A stretch of 64,000 nucleotides of DNA, taken from NCBI RefSeq assembly GCF_964340395.1, contig NC_135554.1, positions 744,001-808,000 on the forward strand. The letters run 5' to 3'. The notes under the pieces are model-generated. The model was not told the origin of the DNA and did no database searches. It saw only the letters and a program-made list of their open reading frames with translations. This DNA is from Glandiceps talaboti. Lineage: Eukaryota; Hemichordata; Enteropneusta; Spengelidae. Each line of letters begins with the position of its first letter. Position 1 is the stretch's first letter. The position numbers and the translations under genes were made by a program. Shown piece by piece: positions 21,683 through 31,138 of the stretch.

Positions 21683-24134
21683 TTAACCCTTTACTTCCTG
21701 TACAGCTTAGAGGGTATAAGACCCCCTAGTGCCTGGATTTTTTTAGAAAAACAATGCCAATATGCATTGATAAATGTTAAATTGCTCTAATTTTGTTTCT
21801 ATGGTAACTAGTTTAGACAGTGTATGGTATGTTACAAATCATCAACATTTTATAACAATGTATCAATATTTCAATTTTGCTACTTTTATGCAAATTTTAT
21901 GCAAATTATCAGCTCTAGGCATACCTGCTTACCTCTGTCCCTACTATTCTTTACTGATTTACTCTAATTTACTCACCACTAGTATCTTTATTTCATTTCC
22001 CTTATATGACTGACTATTCTGACTAGGTTTTTTTTCTTTTTCTAGCTAGTTCCCTTCCAGCACAAGCAGGATCATCATAAGAATAGTCCTTCATGTAGTG
22101 ATAACGATGAAAGCATGGGACAGGACACATTCTAACTTTGCACACTGAACAAATGTACTTGGTGTCTTTTCTCTGTTTGTGTACTTGGCACTTCGATGAA
22201 GTGTCTAAAATCCCTGGAGCATGTTGCAATTTATGGTCAAATCTGGCATCGTCACTTTGAGTAATGCTCTTCCTACCTGGCCTCTTCACAAATGAACGAC
22301 CAGCAATAAGCTGTTCACATAGTTGCCCTCTGAACTGACAAAGGGTTGGTGGCTTATTGGGGTTGGCTTTCTTGTTTAAAATGTAAGCATTTACAATGCA
22401 TACTTCTAAGATGTACCAAAAGATCTGCATGTACCAAGTCAGCCCCTTCATATGCCGTTTGTAGGTGGACAGGCGTTGGTCAGCTAGATCAACGCCCTCC
22501 ATGTACTTGTTGTATCTTTCAACAACTACTGGGCGTTGAACTAGCTGACGTTCCCATGTGCCACGGACCTTGACAGCTCTGATGATGGGTGTACTGTCAT
22601 CACTTATAGGTAAGGTAGTTAGAGTATTCACTACCCTAGAATCTCTCCAAGCTGTTGCAGTTAGTCTGCCTTTCTGCCAGTGTACAAATTCTCCACGAGT
22701 AAGACGCTTAACTACTGTGCTAGTGGGTTTCATTCCTGTGGGTAGTCCCTGTCTGTTTGGCCTAACAGTTCCACAAGCTAGTATTTTTTTACCTTGAAGC
22801 TTGGTAAACAGTGCTGGACTTGTATAGTAATTATCACAGTACACTTCGTGTCCTTTGTTGTAATATTGACGGGTTAGATTCATGACTACACTTTCTGTTA
22901 CAGAGCCCTCACTAACTTGTAGTTCTTTCCCTTGGTAAACTTTCAAGTTCAACACATACCCGGAAGTTGACTCTGCTAGGTTGACTACCTTTATTCCCCA
23001 CTTAGTAGGTTTGTTTTTGATATATTGTTTGAATCCCAGCCGACCTTTAAATTTAACCATACTTTCATCCAAGGCTAGCTGTCTCTCCAGAGAATAGATA
23101 GCTCTAAATCTCAGCAATATTCTGTCAACTACAGGTCGTATTTTACCAAGCCGGTCATACATAGGGTCATTCCAGTCTGTCACTAATGTTTCGTTGTTGA
23201 CAAAATGCAAATAACGAAGTATCTGGCAATACAGTAGACGGGGCATGTGTCTTCCGAAAGCTGGAGTTTGAGTTAACCAGTTTTGAGACCAATATTCTCG
23301 AAATGACCCTTTCTTATCGACTAACCCCATCGCGAGGGTAAGCCCAAGAAATACTTTGAATTGATCGGTAGTTATATCAACCCATTCAGACCTGTTTTCA
23401 AGGTCACTACGTTTCTGACTAGCGTAACGGTTGGTTTCGGTACGATGTCGCTAATAAACTCTGGGGTGAATAAACATTCGAACACTTCTCTAGCTGATTT
23501 ACCTGACAAATCTTCCTTTATTTCGGGAGTTTCAGTGAAATCAAAGTTACCCTGTTCATCAAATTCACGAGACCATTCAACGTCGCTGTCATTTCCGCTA
23601 CTAGAACTGTCGAGGTCAGAGTTCGTGTCACTATCTTGACTGTTTATATTTCCGAGTTCTAAGTCCGATCCTATTTCGTCGTCGCTATCCCTATGTAATC
23701 GTAGCCTGGCTAAAGGAATATCATCCTCTATCTGACTCTATATCCTCTATATCTGTAAAACCTTCAAAATCTGACTCTGAATCTGATGGTGAGAGAAAAA
23801 TGTCCGCTACTCTATTCCATGATCTAAGTTCGTCATCAGCTGACGCCATTTTAAAAGTTCCGGGGTGAAAATTTACATCAAAGTTCAAAACACCCGCTCA
23901 AGCTTCCATGTTTGGCGGTAGATCACCGATAAATTACATATCATTATAAAGCTGACGTCAATCCCTAGCTAATTGAATTGGTTATACCCCCCTATAAGAG
24001 CAAATGACGCCAATTCACGTGTCAAAGGTTATGTAGGGTTAGGGACCTTATAAATACGTATGTATACGTATACAGTCTCTATGGGAAGTGATCAAGCGTA
24101 CGGATAAAGACGCCCTCGGGCGGCAAAGGGTTAA
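21683..24134 (-). mobile_element. piggyBac-family DNA transposon with TTAA target duplication
   Basis: TTAA at 21683-21686 and 24131-24134 flank a 2,444-bp element (21687-24130). Its ends, CCCTTTACTTCCTG and the complement of CGGCAAAGGG, share CCCTTT and fit the piggyBac pattern CCCTTTGCCG. The terminal inverted repeats are short and imperfect. The single transposase gene is on the minus strand. It sits inside an inverted LINE 3' end that becomes continuous when the element and one TTAA are ignored. Confidence 0.93.
22023..23849 (-). pseudogene. piggyBac transposase, nearly intact with two 5' frameshifts
   Basis: A likely start ATG at 23847-23849 begins a Ser/Asp/Glu-rich N-terminus. The frame shifts once near 23729 and again near 23440, after which 435 codons are uninterrupted (22023-23330). 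That part holds DDD transposase landmarks: LALDESMVKFKGR (first catalytic Asp), EVYCDNYYTSPAL (second) and GVDLADQ (third). The C-terminal Cys-rich domain has CSVCKVRMCPVPCFHRYHY and ends in basic RKRKK. Total length of about 600 residues fits the family. The transposase would cut and paste at TTAA. Both breaks are single-base and could be real decay or assembly error; the body of the gene looks young. Confidence 0.92.
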
Positions 24135-24215
24135 TGATGCTTGTTTGAATTGTTCTGAATATGTTATGTTGATGATATCCTGTGGTAAACTGTTCCAGTC
24201 TCTACTAGTGGTAAA
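24135..24215 (-). pseudogene. Inverted LINE C-terminal end, split by piggyBac
   Basis: On the minus strand this reads RDWNSLPQDIINITYSEQFK, the classic WNSLP end of CR1/Jockey-type LINE ORF2. With the piggyBac element removed it continues into 21682-21640 and ends at a stop. It is opposite in orientation to the LINE at 20457-21640. The pair looks like one LINE whose 3' end was inverted. The RDWNSLP region is also where the 26-bp minisatellite begins. Confidence 0.7.
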
Positions 24216-26626
24216 CTGTTCCAGTCTCTACTAGTGGTAAACTGTTCCAGTCTCTACTAGTGGTAAACTGTTCCAGTCTCTACTAGTGGTAAACTGTTCC
24301 AGTCTCTACTAGTGGTAAACTGTTCCAGTCTCTACTAGTGGTAAACTGTTCCAGTCTCTACTAGTGGTAAACTGTTCCAGTCTCTACTAGTGGTAAACTG
24401 TTCCAGTCTCTACTAGTGGTAAACTGTTCCAGTCACTACTAGTGGTAAACTGTTCCAGTCTCTACTAGTGGTAAACTGTTCCAGTCTCTACTAGTGGTAA
24501 ACTGTTCCAGTCTCTACTAGTGGTAAACTGTTCCAGTCTCTACTAGTGGTAAACTGTTCCAGTCTCTACTAGTGGTAAACTGTTCCAGTCTCTACTAGTG
24601 GTAAACTGTTCCAGTCTCTACTAGTGGTAAACTGTTCCAGTCTCTACTAGTGGTAAACTGTTCCAGTTACTACTAGTGGTAAACTGTTCCAGTCTCTACT
24701 AGTGGTAAACTGTTCCAGTCTCTACTTGTGGTAAACTGTTCCAGTCTCTACTAGTGGTAAACTGTTCCAGTCTCTACTAGTGGTAAACTGTTCCAGTCTC
24801 TACTAGTGGTAAACTGTTCCAGTTACTACTAGTGGTAAACTGTTCCAGTCTCTACTAGTGGTAAACTGTTCCAGTCTCTACTAGTGGTAAACTGTTCCAG
24901 TCTCTACTAGTGGTAAACTGTTCCAGTCTCTACTAGTGGTAAACTGTTCCAGTCTCTACTAGTGGTAAACTGTTCCAGTCTCTACTAGTGGTAAACTGTT
25001 CCAGTCTCTACTAGTGGTAAACTGTTCCAGTCTCTACTAGTGGTAAACTGTTCCAGTTACTACTAGTGGTAAACTGTTCCAGTCTCTACTAGTGGTAAAC
25101 TGTTCCAGTTACTACTAGTGGTAAACTGTTCCAGTCTCTACTAGTGGTAAACTGTTCCAGTCTCTACTAGTGGTAAACTGTTCCAGTCTCTACTAGTGGT
25201 AAACTGTTCCAGTCTCTACTTGTGGTAAACTGTTCCAGTCTCTACTTGTGGTAAACTGTTCCAGTCTCTACTAGTGGTAAACTGTTCCAGTCTCTACTAG
25301 TGGTAAACTGTTCCAGTCTCTACTAGTGGTAAACTGTTCCAGTCTCTACTTGTGGTAAACTGTTCCAGTCTCTACTAGTGGTAAACTGTTCCAGTCTCTA
25401 CTAGTGGTAAACTGTTCCAGTCTCTACTTGTGGTAAACTGTTCCAGTCTCTACTAGTGGTAAACTGTTCCAGTCTCTACTAGTGGTAAACTGTTCCAGTC
25501 TCTACTAGTGGTAAACTGTTCCAGTCTCTACTAGTGGTAAACTGTTCCAGTCTCTACTAGTGGTAAACTGTTCCAGTCTCTACTTGTGGTAAACTGTTCC
25601 AGTCTCTACTTGTGGTAAACTGTTCCAGTCTCTACTAGTGGTAAACTGTTCCAGTTACTACTAGTGGTAAACTGTTCCAGTCTCTACTAGTGGTAAACTG
25701 TTCCAGTCTCTACTTGTGGTAAACTGTTCCAGTCTCTACTTGTGGTAAACTGTTCCAGTCTCTACTAGTGGTAAACTGTTCCAGTCTCTACTAGTGGTAA
25801 ACTGTTCCAGTTACTACTAGTGGTAAACTGTTCCAGTCTCTACTAGTGGTAAACTGTTCCAGTCTCTACTAGTGGTAAACTGTTCCAGTCTCTACTAGTG
25901 GTAAACTGTTCCAGTTACTACTAGTGGTAAACTGTTCCAGTCTCTACTAGTGGTAAACTGTTCCAGTCTCTACTAGTGGTAAACTGTTCCAGTTACTACT
26001 AGTGGTAAACTGTTCCAGTCTCTACTAGTGGTAAACTGTTCCAGTTACTACTAGTGGTAAACTGTTCCAGTCTCTACTAGTGGTAAACTGTTCCAGTTAC
26101 TACTAGTGGTAAACTGTTCCAGTCTCTACTAGTGGTAAACTGTTCCAGTTACTACTAGTGGTAAACTGTTCCAGTCTCTACTAGTGGTAAACTGTTCCAG
26201 TTACTACTAGTGGTAAACTGTTCCAGTCTCTACTAGTGGTAAACTGTTCCAGTCTCTACTAGTGGTAAACTGTTCCAGTCTCTACTAGTGGTAAACTGTT
26301 CCAGTTACTACTAGTGGTAAACTGTTCCAGTCTCTACTAGTGGTAAACTGTTCCAGTCTCTACTAGTGGTAAACTGTTCCAGTTACTACTAGTGGTAAAC
26401 TGTTCCAGTTACTACTAGTGGTAAACTGTTCCAGTCTCTACTAGTGGTAAACTGTTCCAGTCTCTACTAGTGGTAAACTGTTCCAGTTACTACTAGTGGT
26501 AAACTGTTCCAGTTACTACTAGTGGTAAACTGTTCCAGTCTCTACTAGTGGTAAACTGTTCCAGTTACTACTAGTGGTAAACTGTTCCAGTCTCTACTAG
26601 TGGTAAACTGTTCCAGTTACTACTAG
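24183..26626. repeat. 26-bp minisatellite, about 94 copies
   Basis: Unit TGGTAAACTGTTCCAGTCTC then TACTAG. The 2,444-bp array is an integral 94 units with almost no length change. Variation is limited to a few positions: GTCTCTACT versus GTTACTACT (one GTCACTACT), and CTAGTGG versus CTTGTGG. The GTTAC type becomes frequent in the right half, while CTTGTGG clusters at about 24725-25750. The minus-strand unit contains GACTGGAACAGTTTACCA, coding DWNSLP in the neighbouring LINE end. Confidence 0.97.
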
Positions 26627-26785
26627 GGACGTTGAATAGTATATCAAAGAAGAAGAAGAAGTTTACAAAATAATTATAATGGATTTGATCGGAATTTTTT
26701 TTTGACAAATACATGGCACAATGTCTTGGAATATTTTTAGTCAAACTTTGAACGGTAACTTATCAAACATGGAAAAAAAACATTT

Positions 26786-26985
26786 AGTGTTTAGTACGTC
26801 ACAGCTAGCTAGTGTTTAGTACGTCACAGCTAGCTAGTGTTTAGTACGTCACAGCTAGCTAGTGTTTAGTACGTCACAGCTAGCTAGTGTTTAGTACGTC
26901 ACTGCTAGCTAGTGTTTAGTACGTCACTGCTAGCTAGTGTTTAGAACGTCACTGCTAGCTAGTGTTTAGTACATCACAGCCAGCT
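26786..26985. repeat. 25-bp minisatellite, 8 copies
   Basis: Unit AGTGTTTAGTACGTCACAGC then TAGCT. It embeds TACGTCAC, a CRE-like octamer (ACGTCA core), and the palindrome AGCTAGCT. Changes (CACTGC, GAACG, ACATC) accumulate toward the right. The sequences 26627-26785 and 26986-27299 hold no supported gene; an AGAAGA tract is at 26649-26662. Confidence 0.95.
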
Positions 26986-27299
26986 GTGTGAATATTCAAG
27001 TCCCAGGACATATAAGGACATTTAGATTTTATAAATTATTATATTAAATGCACAGTATGCAAACCTGTATTCAACTCATTCAGTATATTTCAACCGGGTA
27101 TGGTAAACATTATAATAGTAACAGTCTGTTACTCTCGGTAATCCAATTCAAAACCCTATATTTCTTTTTGTCTTACATCTTACCAGTATTTCCTGAGAAA
27201 GATAGTGATTCTCAGCTGGGTCGTTAATTATTCAGGATTAAGTTAGAATTATGTCGTGTGGGCATAGACATGCATAAAATGTGTGATAAAATCCTTCCC

Positions 27300-27976
27300 T
27301 TTAACAGTGTGATACCTCTGCCAGGCAGCCATATTGGATCGTATCACGATGAAAATGGATATGCACATGTATGTCATAGAACACTGTCCTAATACCAACT
27401 TTGAATGAGATCTGTTCAAGCATGTCTGAGTTATGGCTTTGGACATGGAAAATTCGCAAACAAAATGGCTGCTAGGTGGCCATATTGGATCGTATCATGA
27501 CAACAAATAGATATGCACATGTATATCATAGAACACTGTCCTAATACCAACTTTGAATGAGATCTCGTTCAAGCATGTCTGAGTTATGGCTTTAGACATA
27601 GAAAAATCGCAAACAAAATGGCTGCCAGGCAGCCATATTGGATCGTATCATGATGAAAATGGATAAGCAGATGTATGTCATGGAACACTGTCCTAATACC
27701 AACTTTGAATAAGATCTGTTCAAGCATGTCTGAGTTATGGCTTTAGACAGGGAAAATTTGCAAACAAAATGACTGCTAGGCGGCCATATTGGATCGTATC
27801 AAGAAACAAATTGACGTGCATATGTATGCCATTGTATGTTGCCCTTGTACCAAGTTTGAAAAAAATCGGTCCAGGCATCTCCAACAAACGGCTGCGGACG
27901 TACAGACAGATGGACGCACGGACAGACGGAACCCAATCCATAAGTCCCCGTCCCGGACTTTGTCCGGCGGGGACTA
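27300..27976 (+). repeat. Dispersed family B, copy 3 (complete 3' end)
   Basis: About four internal units, then the conserved distal end to the full palindromic terminus AGTCCCCGTCCCGGACTTTG and TCCGGCGGGGACT. It abuts a LINE fragment at 27977 without spacer. Confidence 0.88.
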
Positions 27977-28262
27977 CAAAGACACACCAGGTATGGAAGA
28001 AAAATATTCTCAGATACAATAAAGAATTCAACTGGTGATCCATCTGGGCCTGGAGCTTTACCAGGGTTCAGTTTATGTATTGCTTTTGTGTGAATTTCAT
28101 CTTCTGTAATTGAATTATCTAAGGTGGAATTTGCATCACTTGTATAGTCAACATCATCAATGTTTGTATCACTAGTCGTTTCATTAGAGACTGAATGAAA
28201 TAAATTTTGAAAGTATTCAAACCATTGGCAGGATGAAATTTCTGAGCACATGCATTTTCTAT
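27977..28262 (-). pseudogene. LINE RT fragment (fingers region)
   Basis: The minus-strand frame has ITEDEIHTKAIHKLNPGKAP followed by GPDGSPVEFF, the start of the RT domain of an I/RTE/Jockey-type LINE. The upstream residues are Asp/Ser/Thr-rich. It is truncated at 27977 by the palindromic end of family B, so the palm with catalytic residues is missing. Confidence 0.7.
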
Positions 28263-28271
28263 TTAATAATC

Positions 28272-28565
28272 AAAATTTATCCCCACATTGTTTTAGCATT
28301 ATTTCCCTCCTTTAAAAGTGTTTAATTTATCCCCACATTGTTTTAGCATTATTTCCCTCCTTTAAAAGTGTTTAATTTATCCCACATTGTTTTAGCATTA
28401 TTTCCCTCCTTTAAAAGTGTTTAATTTATCCCCACATTGTTTTAGCATTATTTCCCTCCTTTAAAAGTGTTTAATTTATCCCCACATTGTTTTAGCATTA
28501 TTTACCTCCTTTAAAAGTGTTTAATTTATCCCCACATTGTTTTAGCATTATTTCCCTCCTTTAAC
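28272..28565. repeat. 50-bp minisatellite, about 6 copies, first block
   Basis: Unit TTTATCCCCACATTGTTTTA, GCATTATTTCCCTCCTTTAA, AAGTGTTTAA. One unit lacks a single C. The array resumes at about 28875-28955 with about 1.6 more copies. Confidence 0.95.
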
Positions 28566-28874
28566 TCTTTCACCACCATTGGCCTCATGGGATTGTTTGT
28601 GCTCCCCCAGCCCCCTCACTAACATAATGTGAGAGTGAGTGGTATGTAATCAAACTGATATAAAAATACTCAGAGTTGATTATTTTTAAAAAATAAGGTA
28701 TCATTTGAATGGAAAATAAATTTTCTACATCATAGATGCAAATTCATACAGTCAACTATCACACACACAACCGAAATATGGATTAAAGTAATAAAATATT
28801 AATAAAACAAAGACAGGTTGTTTATTTATTGACATCACAAATAAACAAAATATTTATGTCACAAACAAAATTCA
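28566..28874. mobile_element. About 310-bp insertion splitting the 50-bp array
   Basis: Sequence from CTCTTTCACCACCATTGGCC to GTCACAAACAAAATTC has no similarity to the repeat on either side. It follows the array's own TTTAA, so a TTAA-type insertion is conceivable, but I see no inverted ends. An ATAAACAAAATATTTATG palindromic stretch lies near its right side. It could equally be ordinary DNA between two arrays. Confidence 0.4.
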
Positions 28875-28956
28875 ATTTCCCTCCTTTAAAAGTGTTTAAT
28901 TTATCCCACATTGTTTTAGCATTATTTCCCTCCTTTAAAAGTGTTTAATTTATCAC
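28875..28956. repeat. 50-bp minisatellite, second block
   Basis: Continues the 28272-28565 array in the same orientation and begins mid-unit at ATTTCCCTCCTTTAAAAG. Confidence 0.9.
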
Positions 28957-28958
28957 AC

Positions 28959-30276
28959 TGTGACCCCTGGCATCGGTTCGGTTGTGATCGTCGATGTTAT
29001 CTTGGATTGCATTGTGTATTTTTAACCGCTGTCTGTTGCAAGGCTTGTACATAATCAGTTATCTAGCTCTGTATCTCAGGATATAAATACACTCTCACAT
29101 ATTTATCAAGTGTAATAATCTATAATTGATACCCAAATGTATGTGGTCAAAATATGGAAAATAGACGAAACCTCATCTAGCCTACGAAGAAAATTTCACG
29201 ACAATGTATCAATAATGGTGACCTAATGGTAAACTCATGGTGGGACAGAAGGCAGTTCAACATGTCAGATACGGTCCTTGAACTTGGCCAGCATCCAAGT
29301 CAGGCCAGGCGTATGTGATACTTTACATGTCAGATACGGTCCTTGAACTTGGCCAGCATCCAAGTCAGGCCAGGCGTATGTGATACTATACATGTCAGAT
29401 ACGGCCCTTGAACTTGGTCAGCATCCAAGTCAGGCCAGGCGTACGTGATACTTTACATGTCAGATACGGCCCTTGAACTTGGCCAGCATCCAAGTCAGGC
29501 CAGGCGTACGTGATACTTTACATGTCAGATACGGCCCTTGAACTTGGCCAGCATCCAAGTCAGGCCAGGCGTATGTGATACTTTACATGTCAGATACGGC
29601 CCTTGAACTTGGCCAGCATCCAAGTCAGGCCAGGCGTACGTGATACTTTACATGTCAGATACGGTCCTTGAACTTGGCCAGCATCCAAGTCAGGCCAGGC
29701 GTATGTGATACTTTACAGGTCAGGTGACCTTTAGTTCTGATTGTCAGGTCATTTCGACCACAAATTCGAACTGCCAAGTGAAATGTCGTCAGTTTCAGTA
29801 GTTAGAGAGTTATTTTTAGTCTAAGGCCATTCATATGTAAATTAGCAGTTTCCTATATAAGTGGTAAAGTTCACAGCCTTGACGAACAGATTTTGCCAGT
29901 CTGTTCCAGGTGTAGCTCATCAGATACTACTAGTGAAAGTAGACTTTGCATGGTCTACTGGTCGGATAGGTAGAGATAGATAGGTACCTCGTACGTAATT
30001 CGTTGGATGGCAGAGTTATAGATAATTTCTCCGCTAATGCAGCCCGTTTGGCTATTGATAAGTGCAGCAATCCTGATCTGTTCAACTTTACTTGAAGAAA
30101 ATAAAGTCAAGTGTTTCATTTGAGATATTTTCTGGCAATCTTTGGGTCGTTAACCCCATACCATAGATTCCCCTCCCCATCGAACCAGTGAAACATCGTG
30201 AGAAGACCACATCAACAATGCTACAACCGAAGACAACGTTCAACTTTATTTGGTTGGTGCTGGCCAAAGTTCGACA
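28959..30276 (+). mobile_element. Putative LTR (U3-R-U5) of a retrotransposon
   Basis: Begins TGTGACCCC and can be read to ACA at 30276, giving TG...CA ends. Inside is a TATATAA box (29854-29860) followed about 245 bp later by AATAAA (30100-30105), the order expected of U3-R-U5. The U3-like part contains a 65-bp tandem array. Immediately after comes ATTGGTGGCAGC, which resembles primer-binding-site regions of some Gypsy-type elements. There is no second LTR, gag/pol or target duplication in the window, so this may be a truncated element or a misreading. Confidence 0.4.
29258..29716. repeat. 65-bp minisatellite, 7 copies
   Basis: Unit CATGTCAGATACGGTCCTTG, AACTTGGCCAGCATCCAAGT, CAGGCCAGGCGTATGTGATA, CTTTA. 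Variants GGTCC/GGCCC and GTATG/GTACG alternate. It lies within the U3 part of the putative LTR. Confidence 0.95.
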
Positions 30277-30951
<675 letters not shown>

Positions 30952-31138
30952 TTTGAGCTTTTCAATTGTCTTTATTAAGAAAAACAGCCTTTGAAGCTGG
31001 GGTTATTTACAAAAATTTCACATCAAATTACATTTCAAGAAAAATGAGCTAATTTATTACATGTAATATTCACTTAATTGAAATCAAAGACAAAAAGGTC
31101 CAGGCCGTAGAAAGTCAATATATTGCAATCGATATAGT

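Noticed and set aside
22346-22797. Plus-strand Cys-rich frames over the piggyBac gene
   Set aside because: Antisense shadows of the transposase.
24183-29716. Direct-repeat arrays (26, 25, 50 and 65 bp) superficially resembling CRISPR arrays
   Set aside because: Units are contiguous with no unique spacers, there are no cas-like genes, and the sequence is animal DNA with introns and transposons.
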